64,000 bases of DNA from Flavobacteriales bacterium (lineage in GTDB: Bacteria; Bacteroidota; Bacteroidia; Flavobacteriales; BACL11), in assembly GCA_014239655.1 (NCBI GenBank), contig JAAZYM010000078.1, positions 1 to 64,000 on the forward strand. Direction: 5' to 3'. Below, piece by piece: positions 17,497 to 27,337 of this stretch (position 1 is its first letter; each line of letters opens with the position of its first letter). Made by a program: the position numbers and the translations under genes. The notes under the pieces are model-generated. The model did no database searches. It was given only the letters and a program-made list of their open reading frames with translations, and was not told where the DNA came from.

Positions 17497-19254
17497 ATGA
17501 AAAAATTTATAAAAAATGTGCTCTCAACATTAATAGGGATTATACTGTCTTTTGCTGTTATTGTGATTGTATTAATTGGGATCCTGTCAATCGCATCATC
17601 ACAAATGAATAATAATGAAAAACCCATTAAGGAAAACTCAATATTAAAAATTGATCTATCAAGTGAAGTAGTAGAAAGATCATCATCAAATCCCCTCTCA
17701 AATATCGACTTCACAAATCCTGAACCAAAAAAACAAATTGGACTTAAAAAAATATTAGATAATATAGAAAAAGCTAAGAGTGATAAGAATATCATTGCAA
17801 TATACATTTATAGTCCATTTGTCAATGCAGGTTTATCTAAGACTGAGGAAATTCGAAATAAACTACTTGAGTTTAAAAAATCAGGTAAACCAATTATTTC
17901 TTACAATGAAATATACTCAACTAAAGGTTATTATCTTTCTTCAGTAGCAGACAAAATTTATTTAAATCCAATGGGAATAATTGACCATAAAGGAGCTGCT
18001 GCAACAATTATGTTTTTTAAAGGTCTACTAGAAAAACTCAATATTGATATTCAAATTTTCAAAGTTGGTAAATTTAAAAGTGCAGTAGAGCCTTTTATAT
18101 TGGATAAGATGAGTTCAGAAAATAGAATACAATTAAAATTAATGTTAAATAGCTTGAATGACAATATAATGGATAGCATTGCAAGTCAGCGAAATTTATC
18201 GCTGGAAAAAGTACAGAGAGATGCTGATCAATTAACATTAACCTCAGCACAAATATGTCTAGAAGAAGGTTATATTGATGGATTAATATATGAAGATCAA
18301 ATTGAAGATACGCTAAAAGCAATGTCAGAAGAAAATAAACTAAACCTTATTTCACTAAAAAATTACTCATCTATCAAAACTAAGAAGAAAGATATAAGCA
18401 GAAATAAAATTGCTATTGTATATGCTAATGGTGAAATTAATTCTGGAGAAGGAGATCTCTCTAATATCGGATCAAAAACAACCTCAGCTGCTATCAAAAA
18501 AGCTAGAGAAGATAAGAATGTTAAAGCAATTGTTTTAAGAGTAAATTCTCCTGGGGGAAGTGCTCTTGCTTCAGATGTGATTTGGAGAGAAACAACTCTT
18601 GCAAAGAAAGTAAAGCCACTTGTTGTTTCTATGGGAGATTATGCTGCTTCTGGTGGTTATTATATTTCTTGTGCTGCAGACACAATTGTTGCGAACCCTA
18701 CTACTTTAACAGGTTCTATTGGAGTCTTTGGTATGATTCCTAATATGAAAGATTTTTATGAATCAAATTTTGGAATTACTATTGATACTGTCAAGACAAA
18801 CAAATACTCTGACATGGGAATAAATAGAAGACTAACAACTTATGAGAAAAATTCGATTCAAAAAGGTGTTGAAGATATCTACACTGATTTTATTACAAAA
18901 GTTGGAAAAGGAAGAAATATGTCAAATGATGCTGTAGATGAAATTGGTCAAGGAAGAATATGGTCTGGCTATGATGCTAAGGAAATAGGTCTTGTTGATG
19001 TATATGGGGGACTTGAAAAAGCAATATCTATTGCTGTAGAACTAGCTGAAATAGAAAACTACCGCGTTATATCCTTACCAAAGGAAGAAGACCCTCTAAC
19101 AAAAATAATTAATGATTTAAAACAAACCAAGCTCTCTAATTTATTAAATGATGAATTTGATTTTATTAATACACAGCATATAAAAACTATAAAAAACTTA
19201 ATAAAATCAGATAATATCCAAACTCGTATTCCTTACTTAATTGAATTAGAATAA
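17497..19254 (+). CDS. sppA: Signal peptide peptidase SppA, 67K type
   Basis: 585 aa, the long double-domain form. One N-terminal membrane anchor (about residues 10-32) is followed by two tandem protease-fold domains. The catalytic dyad is visible: Lys in VGKFKSAVEPF of the N-domain and Ser in GDYAASGGYYIS of the C-domain. TGSIGVFG and RVNSPGGSALAS are also typical. It degrades cleaved signal peptides in the membrane. Convergent with the DUF2797 gene, whose original stop lies inside the last codons of sppA. Confidence 0.94.
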   Translation: MKKFIKNVLSTLIGIILSFAVIVIVLIGILSIASSQMNNNEKPIKENSILKIDLSSEVVERSSSNPLSNIDFTNPEPKKQIGLKKILDNIEKAKSDKNIIAIYIYSPFVNAGLSKTEEIRNKLLEFKKSGKPIISYNEIYSTKGYYLSSVADKIYLNPMGIIDHKGAAATIMFFKGLLEKLNIDIQIFKVGKFKSAVEPFILDKMSSENRIQLKLMLNSLNDNIMDSIASQRNLSLEKVQRDADQLTLTSAQICLEEGYIDGLIYEDQIEDTLKAMSEENKLNLISLKNYSSIKTKKKDISRNKIAIVYANGEINSGEGDLSNIGSKTTSAAIKKAREDKNVKAIVLRVNSPGGSALASDVIWRETTLAKKVKPLVVSMGDYAASGGYYISCAADTIVANPTTLTGSIGVFGMIPNMKDFYESNFGITIDTVKTNKYSDMGINRRLTTYEKNSIQKGVEDIYTDFITKVGKGRNMSNDAVDEIGQGRIWSGYDAKEIGLVDVYGGLEKAISIAVELAEIENYRVISLPKEEDPLTKIINDLKQTKLSNLLNDEFDFINTQHIKTIKNLIKSDNIQTRIPYLIELE

Positions 19255-19428
19255 TGATCCTTGAGATATTTCTTCTTCAAAAGAAATGTCAGCTATAAAA
19301 CCCTCATGCGCTCTTACATTAAAAACTTGATTATTATCAAGTAGAAGATATTGCCCTTTTATACCTTTTAAAATTCCTTCGACACAATCATTCTTCTCAA
19401 GCTTCAGGCTTTTAACTTTAGTAGGATA
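19246..19428 (-). pseudogene. Orphaned C-terminal 60 codons of the DUF2797 gene
   Basis: Directly after the TAA of the DUF2797 frame, the same frame continues for 60 codons (YPTKVKSLKLEKNDCVEG ... ending in EEISQGSLF) to a TAA at 19246. The stretch contains GIKGQYLLLDNNQVFNVRAHEGF, which I recognise as the usual C-terminal part of DUF2797 proteins. The junction reads YPVS-stop-YPTKV; one CAA-to-TAA change would explain it. No start codon makes it an independent gene. Confidence 0.8.
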
Positions 19429-20067
19429 TTATGAGACTGGATATTTAATCTCAGTAACCGTATTATCCTCTAGGATATATTTTTTAAAATCATCAGGAAC
19501 ATAATTAGAAAGCTCGGATTTAATCTTCACTAGATCAATATACTTAGGCTCTCCAGATAACATTTTCCTCCAATTTGTCTTGTCAGAAACATGCTTTTTA
19601 ATAGAAACCTCAATATCACCAGAAAATCTTCTATTTGGAACTTCGGCTAGAATTATTGCTTGACTAGCGCCTTGATCCATCCACCTAATTACTCCCTGAC
19701 TAGACCTAGTAATCCCTACTTTAATTCCACTTGAATTTGCTAAATAGACATAATGTGGTGCTAACTGAAATTCCTTTTCCCATTCTAAATCTCTTTCTTC
19801 AATATCTAGATGAGCAGTACAAAGTTCGGGTTTAAAAATACTTTGAGATGCAAGTGGAGAATTCCAGAAACAATTATAACAAAAACCTGATCTATAAAAC
19901 TTACTCATTATTTTGTTACATTGACAAATCACTTTTCCTCTCCAATTAATCTTAATTCTTTTACCAATCAGATTATTTAAAAAGTAATCTTGCTTATTAA
20001 TATTCAAAGAATAATGAACGGCATCATTTAATGATGTATTCATCTTTTTAATTATATTAGAATGCAT
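19429..20067 (-). CDS. DUF2797 protein, C-terminally truncated by an in-frame TAA
   Basis: 212 aa from the ATG at 20067. This start is preferred to 20130 because family members begin near KKMNTSLNDAVHYSL and the longer form would overlap the divergent GH3 gene. The protein has four Cys in a probable zinc site (CQCNKIMSKFYRSGFCYNC) and the conserved CTAHLDIEERDLEWEK, YVYLANSSGIKVGITR and IRWMDQGASQA segments. Function of the family is unknown. The product ends about 60 residues early; the missing part is still present in frame downstream. It may be a nonsense mutant, an assembly or sequencing error, or a functional short form. Confidence 0.8.
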   Translation of the reverse strand: MHSNIIKKMNTSLNDAVHYSLNINKQDYFLNNLIGKRIKINWRGKVICQCNKIMSKFYRSGFCYNCFWNSPLASQSIFKPELCTAHLDIEERDLEWEKEFQLAPHYVYLANSSGIKVGITRSSQGVIRWMDQGASQAIILAEVPNRRFSGDIEVSIKKHVSDKTNWRKMLSGEPKYIDLVKIKSELSNYVPDDFKKYILEDNTVTEIKYPVS

Positions 20068-20074
20068 ATTTTTG
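20067..20074 (+). promoter_or_regulatory. -7 promoter element of the GH3-family gene
   Basis: TATTTTTG matches TAnnTTTG, 29 nt before the TTG start of the GH3-family gene and overlapping the start of the divergent DUF2797 gene. Confidence 0.55.
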
Positions 20075-20103
20075 TAATCTTTAAAGTCTAAATATATTGT
20101 TTT

Positions 20104-21627
20104 TTGATAAAATTCCCTTTTAAAAATCACATTCTTTCAACTTTATTAAAAAGACGTATTAAGCAAATTAATATAATTAGCGAGAGTCCTTTCAAGACTC
20201 AAAAAAATACATTCCATAAGCTAATTAATCAAGGAAAAAAAACAAAATTTGGTTCTAATCACAATTTTAAAGATATTGATAACTATCATAGTTTCATGGA
20301 TAACATTCCTGTTAGGACATATGAAGAAATATTTCCTTACATAGAAGAAACAAGAACAGGAAAAGAGAATATTTTATGGCCTGGAAAGATAAATTTATTT
20401 GCAAAATCTTCGGGAACAACAAATGCTAAAAATAAATTTATCCCATTGAGTAATGAAACATTATATAATTGCCATTTTAAAGGAGGTAAAGATATGCTAG
20501 CATTATATCTAAACAATAATCCGGAAAGTAATTTTTTTAATGGAAAAGGAATCATTATTGGAGGTTCTACAACAAACCATAATAATCTCACAGATGGCGA
20601 CATATCTGCTATCCTATTAGATAATTTCCCATTCTGGGTAAATACACATCGAATCCCTGATCTTAAAACTTCAATAATGAAAGATTGGAATAAAAAATTA
20701 GATAAAATCACATCCCAAGCAATTAATCAAAACATTACAAATTTATCTGGAGTCCCATCATGGATGCTTATTCTACTAAATAATATAATAAAAAAAACAG
20801 GTGAAAATAACATATCTGAAATTTGGCCAAATATTGAACTTTACATACATGGAGGAATAAACTTTGTCCCATATAAAAATCAATTTAAAAAGCTAATCCC
20901 ATCTAAGAAAATGAAGTACCTTGAGACATATAATGCTTCAGAAGGTTTCTTTGCCATTCAAGATAAAAATGATAATAACGATATGCTATTAATGCTAGAC
21001 TATGGTATTTTTTATGAATTTATAGAAAAAAATAAGTTGTCCAGTGCTTCAAAAGATTCTATAACAATAGAAAATGTGAAAAAGAATACTGAATATGCAA
21101 TGATTATAACAACAAACTCAGGTTTATGGAGATATCTAATTGGAGATATTATTGAGTTTACATCAATAAATCCTTTTAGAATAATAATTAAAGGAAGAAC
21201 TAAAAACTGCATTAATACATTTGGAGAGGAGTTAATGGTTCATAATAGTGATTATGCATTAAGTGTGGCATGTAAAGAGACCAATAGTGAGCTAGTTGAT
21301 TATACTGTCGCTCCTATATATATAAATAAAAATGCTGGCGCACATGAATGGGCAATAGAATTTAAGAAACCACCTAAATCCATTACTAAATTTGAAAAAA
21401 TATTAGATCTTAAGATAAAAGAAGTCAATTCTGATTATGAAGCAAAAAGATTCAATAACTTAATCATAAAAGAACCCAAAATAAACATTATTAATACTGG
21501 AGTCTTCTTAAAATGGTTAGATAGTAGAAAAAAACTTGGGGGACAAAATAAAATCACAAGATTAAACGAAGACAGAATATTAATTGAAGAAATAAAAAGA
21601 ATAAACAATGGAAGTTTTCAACAATAA
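20104..21627 (+). CDS. GH3 auxin-responsive-promoter family acyl-adenylate protein
   Basis: 507 aa starting at TTG; no ATG is available before KTKFGSNHNF. It belongs to the GH3 branch of the ANL adenylating superfamily: FAKSSGTTNAKNKFIPLS (phosphate-binding loop), YNASEGFFAIQD and the C-terminal GLWRYLIGDIIEF. Plant members join amino acids to carboxylates through an acyl-adenylate. The substrate of the common Bacteroidota version is unknown to me. Divergent from DUF2797, a neighbour it often has in this phylum (from memory). Confidence 0.88.
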   Translation: MIKFPFKNHILSTLLKRRIKQINIISESPFKTQKNTFHKLINQGKKTKFGSNHNFKDIDNYHSFMDNIPVRTYEEIFPYIEETRTGKENILWPGKINLFAKSSGTTNAKNKFIPLSNETLYNCHFKGGKDMLALYLNNNPESNFFNGKGIIIGGSTTNHNNLTDGDISAILLDNFPFWVNTHRIPDLKTSIMKDWNKKLDKITSQAINQNITNLSGVPSWMLILLNNIIKKTGENNISEIWPNIELYIHGGINFVPYKNQFKKLIPSKKMKYLETYNASEGFFAIQDKNDNNDMLLMLDYGIFYEFIEKNKLSSASKDSITIENVKKNTEYAMIITTNSGLWRYLIGDIIEFTSINPFRIIIKGRTKNCINTFGEELMVHNSDYALSVACKETNSELVDYTVAPIYINKNAGAHEWAIEFKKPPKSITKFEKILDLKIKEVNSDYEAKRFNNLIIKEPKINIINTGVFLKWLDSRKKLGGQNKITRLNEDRILIEEIKRINNGSFQQ

Positions 21628-21693
21628 TTTATCTGATTAATTTTTTAATTCTTCAATAAAAATTCTTTTTTATATTAGTAAAAAAATAACAAC

Positions 21694-22308
21694 ATGCATA
21701 TTGCTATAGCCGGAAATATTGGTTCAGGAAAAACAACATTAACAACCTTACTATCAAAACATTTTAAATGGAAAGCACATTATGAAGATGTTGAAAACAA
21801 TCCATACTTAAATGATTTTTATAAAGAAATGCAAAGATGGGCTTTTAATCTACAGGTGTATTTTCTAAATAGTAGGTTTAGGCAAATCATTGATATTAAA
21901 AATAGCGGAGACAAATATATTCAAGACAGAACAATTTATGAAGATGCTTATATATTTGCTCCGAACCTGCATTCTATGGGTCTTATGAGCTCTAGAGACT
22001 TTGAGAATTATAAGGAAATATTTAATCTAATGGATAGTTTTATTCAAGGACCTGATCTACTTATATACCTAAGAGCTTCAGTTCCAAAATTAGTAGAACA
22101 AATCCAAAAAAGAGGTAGAGACTATGAGAACAGTATCAGATTAGACTATCTAACTAGACTTAATGAAAGATATGAAGCATGGATTGATGAGTATACTAAA
22201 GGGGAATTACTTATAATTGAGGTAGATAATATTAACTTCTCAGAAAATCAAGACGAGCTTGAAGAAATAATAAATAAGATAGAAACTAAATTAAAGAAAT
22301 TAGCTTAA
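21694..22308 (+). CDS. Deoxynucleoside kinase family protein (second of two)
   Basis: 204 aa. P-loop IAGNIGSGKTTLTTLL, YEDVENNPYLNDFYKEM, LNSRFRQ, the DRTIYEDAYIFAPNLH catalytic segment and the lid QKRGRDYENSIRLDYL match the dNK family. It retains the DR(T/S)xYED motif, which is not visible in the paralogue at 16304. The two probably differ in base specificity, as with the paired dAdo/dGuo kinases of some bacteria. Convergent with hppA, abutting without a gap. Confidence 0.9.
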   Translation: MHIAIAGNIGSGKTTLTTLLSKHFKWKAHYEDVENNPYLNDFYKEMQRWAFNLQVYFLNSRFRQIIDIKNSGDKYIQDRTIYEDAYIFAPNLHSMGLMSSRDFENYKEIFNLMDSFIQGPDLLIYLRASVPKLVEQIQKRGRDYENSIRLDYLTRLNERYEAWIDEYTKGELLIIEVDNINFSENQDELEEIINKIETKLKKLA

Positions 22309-24855
22309 TTATTTCTTTCCTTTAAAATTAATCACCATCTCATTAACTAAGATCTCTCCTTTAAGATAAGTAACCTCATCTTTTCTAAGATCATAATATA
22401 TTTCTACTTCTCTGTCTTTCCCAACAATATTTAACATACCACCAATCTTATAAGGATAGAGATCTTTATCAGAATTCGTAAATGTAGAGCTCATTGCTGT
22501 AAATACAATAGGTTCTTTACAATTTGAAATAAACTGCTCACACTTTGCTCCACCAGAATTACATGTTAAATCATTACTTAATGTAATAGTTTGTAGCCTA
22601 TTCTCACTATATCCAAAATCATCAGCTATCGTCAATATTACAACGTTTTCACTGTCAACTACTTTGTACGCTTCTTCTATAGTCTGAATATTGTTATTTT
22701 CAATCTGAGTACTTGATACATTAGTCAATGATGGAGCAATTACTAATGCAACCACAGACATTAACTTTAAAAGAATATTTAGCGAAGGGCCTGATGTGTC
22801 TTTAAATGGATCTCCTACAGTGTCACCAACAACTGCAGCTTTGTGAGCCTCCGTTCCTTTTCTTCCCTGCTCTTCAATCATCTTTTTTGCATTATCCCAA
22901 GCTCCTCCAGCATTTGACTGAAATATAGCCATCAAGACTCCAGTTGTAGTAACTCCAGCTAATAATCCACCAAGCATTTCAGCTCCTCCAATATATCCTA
23001 CTAATACAGGAACTAAAATTGCTAATAAACCAGGAGCAACCATTTCTTTAATAGATGCCTTTGTTGAAATATCAACACACTTATCATATTCTGCAACACC
23101 ATTAGCTGCATCAAATATTTTCCTATCTGATTCTGATGCTTTTGACATATCTGAATCATATTTTCTCATAACCTCTAAGGCTGCTTTAAGAGCAGGAATA
23201 TCTCTAAACTGTCTTCTAACTTCCTCAATCATCGCCATTGCAGCTCTTCCTACAGCATTCATTGATAGAGCAGAAAACACAAATGGTAACATACCACCAA
23301 CTAATAATCCTGCCATAATTTTAGGTTGAGACACATCAATAGATTCAATACCTGCAGTCTTCATAAATGCAGCAAATAATGCTAGAGCCGTTAAAGCAGC
23401 AGATGCAATTGCAAATCCCTTCCCAATTGCAGCAGTTGTGTTACCTACTGCATCTAATTTATCTGTTCTTTCTCTTACTTCAGAAGGAAGCTCAGCCATC
23501 TCAGCTATTCCTCCAGCATTATCAGAAATAGGACCATATGCATCAACAGCTAATTGAATCCCTGTATTGGCTAACATTCCTACAGCAGCAATAGCAATAC
23601 CATATAATCCTGCAAAATGATTTGAAACAATAATAGCAGAAGCAATTAAAATAATTGGCATTGCTGTAGACATCATTCCAACACCTAAACCAGCAATAAT
23701 TGTTGTAGCTGAACCAGTTTCTGATTGCTCAACAATTGAATTGACAGGTTTAGTACCAGTACCTGTATAATATTCTGTTGCTTTTCCAACCATTAAACCA
23801 GCAACTAAACCAGCAATTGTTGCCCAAAATACACCCATTGATGTATATTCCATTCCATTACTTACCCATGTTTCAGGAAGCATGGTATCTATAATGAAAT
23901 AAGACGCAACTAACATTAGTGCTGCAGAACCAAATTCCCCTAAATTAAGTGCTTTATGTGGAGAACCACCATCCTTAACTTTAACAAGGAATGTTCCTAG
24001 AATTGACATTACAATACCAACAGCAGCTAAAACTAATGGTAAATAAACAGCTCCTAAACCATCAAAATTAGCTCCAAATTCAGGTAATGTAGCATATACA
24101 GCACCTAAAACCATTGTAGCTATTATTGACCCTACATATGATTCAAAAAGATCTGCTCCCATTCCAGCAACATCTCCTACATTGTCTCCTACATTATCAG
24201 CAATTGTTGCTGGATTTAAAGGATGGTCCTCAGGTATACCTGCTTCCACCTTTCCAACAAGATCTGCACCAACATCAGCAGCTTTTGTATATATTCCTCC
24301 TCCAACACGTGCAAAAAGAGCAATTGATGATGCTCCTAATGAAAAACCAGAAAGAACATTTAATACCATATCAAGATTATCACCCCACATACCTTGATAT
24401 ATAAAAAGTAAAGAACTTAAACCAAGAACTCCAAGACCAACTACGCCTAACCCCATCACTGCACCACCAGAAAAAGCTACTTCAAGCGCTTTACCTAATG
24501 ATGTTCTAGCTGCTTGAGTTGTTCTAACATTAGCCTTTGTAGCTACTTTCATTCCAATAAATCCTGCTAATGCAGAACATATTGCTCCTACTATAAAAGA
24601 AACTGCAACTAAACCATGAGATGTTTCTTCATTTGATCCTTTAAAAAATAGTAAAATTGCTACTGCAACTACAAATACAGACAATACTTTGTATTCTGCC
24701 TTTAAAAACGACATTGCTCCATCAGCAATATTCTTAGCAATTTTAGACATTTTTTCGTCACCTTCATCTTGTTTAGAGACCCATGCATTTTTCCAAAATA
24801 CAAATCCTAATGCTAAGACTCCAAAAAGTGGTAAATATGATACAATAATTTCCAT
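22309..24855 (-). CDS. hppA: Membrane-bound ion-translocating pyrophosphatase with a C-terminal extra domain
   Basis: 848 aa, longer than the family's usual 650-770. The pyrophosphate and Mg sites are intact: [44 protein letters not shown] and [27 protein letters not shown] has Ala where K+-independent enzymes have Lys, indicating the K+-dependent subfamily. It pumps H+ or Na+ across the inner membrane using pyrophosphate; which ion cannot be read here. After the last membrane helix ([11 protein letters not shown]) about 140 residues follow. These contain three Cys and a YceI-like pattern ([22 protein letters not shown]), probably periplasmic. Confidence 0.95.
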   Translation of the reverse strand: MEIIVSYLPLFGVLALGFVFWKNAWVSKQDEGDEKMSKIAKNIADGAMSFLKAEYKVLSVFVVAVAILLFFKGSNEETSHGLVAVSFIVGAICSALAGFIGMKVATKANVRTTQAARTSLGKALEVAFSGGAVMGLGVVGLGVLGLSSLLFIYQGMWGDNLDMVLNVLSGFSLGASSIALFARVGGGIYTKAADVGADLVGKVEAGIPEDHPLNPATIADNVGDNVGDVAGMGADLFESYVGSIIATMVLGAVYATLPEFGANFDGLGAVYLPLVLAAVGIVMSILGTFLVKVKDGGSPHKALNLGEFGSAALMLVASYFIIDTMLPETWVSNGMEYTSMGVFWATIAGLVAGLMVGKATEYYTGTGTKPVNSIVEQSETGSATTIIAGLGVGMMSTAMPIILIASAIIVSNHFAGLYGIAIAAVGMLANTGIQLAVDAYGPISDNAGGIAEMAELPSEVRERTDKLDAVGNTTAAIGKGFAIASAALTALALFAAFMKTAGIESIDVSQPKIMAGLLVGGMLPFVFSALSMNAVGRAAMAMIEEVRRQFRDIPALKAALEVMRKYDSDMSKASESDRKIFDAANGVAEYDKCVDISTKASIKEMVAPGLLAILVPVLVGYIGGAEMLGGLLAGVTTTGVLMAIFQSNAGGAWDNAKKMIEEQGRKGTEAHKAAVVGDTVGDPFKDTSGPSLNILLKLMSVVALVIAPSLTNVSSTQIENNNIQTIEEAYKVVDSENVVILTIADDFGYSENRLQTITLSNDLTCNSGGAKCEQFISNCKEPIVFTAMSSTFTNSDKDLYPYKIGGMLNIVGKDREVEIYYDLRKDEVTYLKGEILVNEMVINFKGKK

Positions 24856-24888
24856 CGTGTTTTATTTTTATTTGTTTTTATTCGTGTG

Positions 24889-24896
24889 CAAAAATA
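24889..24896 (-). promoter_or_regulatory. -7 promoter element of hppA
   Basis: TATTTTTG matches TAnnTTTG on the minus strand, 33 nt upstream of the hppA ATG. Confidence 0.55.
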
Positions 24897-25012
24897 ATAT
24901 TTTTGTTTAAGTAAGGCATCCTTTATTAACTAATATAATATAATACATATTTATCACGAGTAAGCGTTGATATTTTTTATTAAAAAACTAAATTTAATTT
25001 AATGGATTTAGT

Positions 25013-25020
25013 TAGCTTTG
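25013..25020 (+). promoter_or_regulatory. -7 promoter element of etfBA
   Basis: TAGCTTTG matches TAnnTTTG, 26 nt upstream of the etfB ATG. Confidence 0.6.
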
Positions 25021-25046
25021 TTTACTAAATTATTAAGACAAAAAAA

Positions 25047-25793
25047 ATGAAAATCTTAGTTTGTATAAGTAGCGTTCCTGACACCACATCAAAAATTAAT
25101 TTCACTGAAAATAATACTAGATTTGACACTAATAATATTCAATATGTAATTAACCCATATGATGAATTTGGATTAACAAAAGCAGTAATGCTAAAAGAGA
25201 AATTACAAGCAACTGTTACCGTTGTAACAGTTGGAGAATCATCTGTTGAGCCAGTTATGAGAAAATCCCTTGCTATAGGAGCAGATAATGCAATAAGGAT
25301 AAACTTTACTCCAGAAGACAGCTATTCAACTGCAAAAGAAATATCTAATTATGTAAAGAACAATCCTTATGATATTATAATTGCAGGTAAAGAATCTAGC
25401 GATTATAACGGTGGGGCAGTTCCAGGTATTATTGCTGAGATTTTAGATATTCCATTTATAAATGCATGTAATGGTTTAAATATCGATGGTGATAACGCAG
25501 AATTAAGCAGAGAAATTGATGGAGGTACTGAAAGGCTAAAAATCAAAACTCCTTTTATTATTGGTGGACAAAAAGGATTAGTTGAAGAACGTGAACTAAG
25601 AATTCCAAATATGAGAGGGATAATGACCGCAAGAACAAAACCATTAGAAGTTATTGATCCCTCTGAAAAGATAAGCCTTACAGAATCTGTATCATTTGAT
25701 AAACCAAGACCAAAAGGAGAATGCAAAATAATCTCTAAAGACAATATCAATGATCTGGTTAATGAGCTTCATAATGTTGCAAAAGTTATATAA
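25047..25793 (+). CDS. etfB: Electron transfer flavoprotein, beta subunit
   Basis: 248 aa. It begins MKILVCISSVPDT, typical of EtfB, and has YVINPYDEFGLTKAV, SLAIGADNAIRI, GKESSDYNGGAVPGIIAE and RELRIPNMRGIMTARTKP. With EtfA it forms the FAD-containing heterodimer that carries electrons from acyl-CoA dehydrogenases to the quinone pool. It is 15 nt upstream of etfA. The partner dehydrogenases and ETF:quinone oxidoreductase are not in the window. Confidence 0.95.
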   Translation: MKILVCISSVPDTTSKINFTENNTRFDTNNIQYVINPYDEFGLTKAVMLKEKLQATVTVVTVGESSVEPVMRKSLAIGADNAIRINFTPEDSYSTAKEISNYVKNNPYDIIIAGKESSDYNGGAVPGIIAEILDIPFINACNGLNIDGDNAELSREIDGGTERLKIKTPFIIGGQKGLVEERELRIPNMRGIMTARTKPLEVIDPSEKISLTESVSFDKPRPKGECKIISKDNINDLVNELHNVAKVI

Positions 25794-25808
25794 TTTAAAA
25801 AATAAAAT

Positions 25809-26759
25809 ATGTCAATATTAGTATATGCAGAAAACTGGGATGGTAGATTTAGAAAAAGTGCTTTTGAAGCAATTTCATATGCAAAAAAAGCATCTATACT
25901 TTTCCAGACTAATGTAAAAACAATATCAATAGGTGCAGTTGATAATACTGAGTTGGAGAGATTGGGAGAGTTTGGTACAGATAAAATTATCTCCTATCCA
26001 AACATCAACAAAAGTAATGGAAAAGCTATAGCGCTAATTTTAGAGCAAGAGGCTAAGGATTGCAAACTAATTATCTTATCAAATACCTTTAATGCAAAAA
26101 CGATTGCTCCAAGGGTTTCAGCCAAATTAATGGCCGGATTAATAACAAATGTTATATCTCATATAGATAATACTGAAAATATCTGTATCAAAAGACAAGC
26201 CTTTTCATCCAAAGCTATTGAAAAAACTAAACTTAATTCAAATATTGGTGTTTTAACAATTGCACCAAATGCTTTTGAGATTAATCCAAATCCTGGAGAT
26301 TGTGAGATTGAAATTAATAACAAAGAAATAGAATCAGATGTAGTTGTATTAGGAAAAGATGTAAATAAAGGTAAAATATCTCTATCGGAAGCAGAAATTG
26401 TTGTTTCTGCAGGGAGAGGACTAAAAGCTGCTGAAAACTGGGGTATGATAGAAGAACTAGCTGACGTTTTAGGAGCTGCAACAGCATGCTCAAAACCTGT
26501 CTCTGATATTGGATGGAGGCCACATTCTGAACATGTTGGTCAAACAGGGAAAGCAATTGCGCCAAATCTATATATTGCAATTGGAATTTCTGGAGCCATA
26601 CAACACCTTGCTGGAGTAAACTCATCTAAAACCATGGTAGCCATTAACACAGATCCAGAAGCCCCTTTCTTCAAAGCTGCAGATTACGGGATTATAGGAG
26701 ATGCTTTTGAGGTAGTTCCTGAGTTAATTACAGAAATTAAAAATTTCAAAAACAATTAA
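25809..26759 (+). CDS. etfA: Electron transfer flavoprotein, alpha subunit
   Basis: 316 aa. The FAD-binding C-terminal domain is clear: [54 protein letters not shown] and [16 protein letters not shown]. The Arg and Ser/Thr residues of the FAD site are conserved. It completes the EtfAB complex. The bifunctional-nuclease gene starts 2 nt after its stop. Confidence 0.96.
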   Translation: MSILVYAENWDGRFRKSAFEAISYAKKASILFQTNVKTISIGAVDNTELERLGEFGTDKIISYPNINKSNGKAIALILEQEAKDCKLIILSNTFNAKTIAPRVSAKLMAGLITNVISHIDNTENICIKRQAFSSKAIEKTKLNSNIGVLTIAPNAFEINPNPGDCEIEINNKEIESDVVVLGKDVNKGKISLSEAEIVVSAGRGLKAAENWGMIEELADVLGAATACSKPVSDIGWRPHSEHVGQTGKAIAPNLYIAIGISGAIQHLAGVNSSKTMVAINTDPEAPFFKAADYGIIGDAFEVVPELITEIKNFKNN

Positions 26760-26761
26760 TC

Positions 26762-27337
26762 TTGGATCTAATTCAACTAAATATATCTGCAATAAGACAA
26801 AGTGACTCTCAGAATAATGCTTATGTTCTACTTCTTAATGAAACGGTTGGAAAGAGGCAATTACCTATTGTAATTGGATGGTGTGAAGCACGGGCTATTG
26901 CGGTTGCCTTAGATAATAAAGAACAAACTGAAAGGCCACTAACACATGATCTGTTTAAATCATTTGGAGATAGTTTTAATATAACCATTAATAAGATTGT
27001 TATTCACAAACTAGTTGAAGGGGTTTTTCACTCTACATTCTATTGTAAAAATATTGCTTCAAATGAAGAGACTGAAATTGATGCAAGAACTTCTGATGCG
27101 ATAGCAATAGCAATACGGTTTTCATGTCCAATATTTACATATGAAGAGATACTCTCTAGAGCAGCAATATTAATAAATGATCCCTCAAAACACACGAAAA
27201 AAGAAAAAGAAAAAGAAAAAGAAATAAGTATGTATAGCCTAAAGGAATTACAAGAATCTCTACAAGAAGCTATCAAGATTGAAAATTATGAAAAAGCATC
27301 TGTTATAAGAGACGAAATTAAAAGAAGGACATCATGA
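26762..27337 (+). CDS. Bifunctional nuclease (BFN/DUF151) domain protein with C-terminal UVR motif
   Basis: 191 aa from TTG; translation from here aligns with the normal family start and no ATG is available. Residues 1-135 are the BFN domain (RQLPIVIGWCEARAIAVAL, RPLTHDLFKSF, DARTSDAIAIAIRF). Residues 155-190 form a UvrB/UvrC-type UVR motif (LQESLQEAIKIENYEKASVIRDEIKRR). The two are joined by a Lys/Glu linker encoded by tandem GAAAAA repeats. Plant BFN proteins show DNase/RNase activity; the bacterial role is not settled. Its stop overlaps the nupC start by 4 nt. Confidence 0.88.
   Translation: MDLIQLNISAIRQSDSQNNAYVLLLNETVGKRQLPIVIGWCEARAIAVALDNKEQTERPLTHDLFKSFGDSFNITINKIVIHKLVEGVFHSTFYCKNIASNEETEIDARTSDAIAIAIRFSCPIFTYEEILSRAAILINDPSKHTKKEKEKEKEISMYSLKELQESLQEAIKIENYEKASVIRDEIKRRTS
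27196..27224 (+). repeat. Tandem GAAAAA hexanucleotide repeat in the BFN-UVR linker
   Basis: GAAAAAA followed by three GAAAAA units and a partial GAAA unit encodes alternating Lys-Glu. A change of copy number would alter linker length without shifting the frame. Confidence 0.8.

Noticed and set aside
24126-24404. ORF-track frames antisense to hppA (also 24182-24397 and 24689-24910)
   Set aside because: They lie opposite a clear, full-length, motif-rich gene and their translations are low-complexity; shadows.
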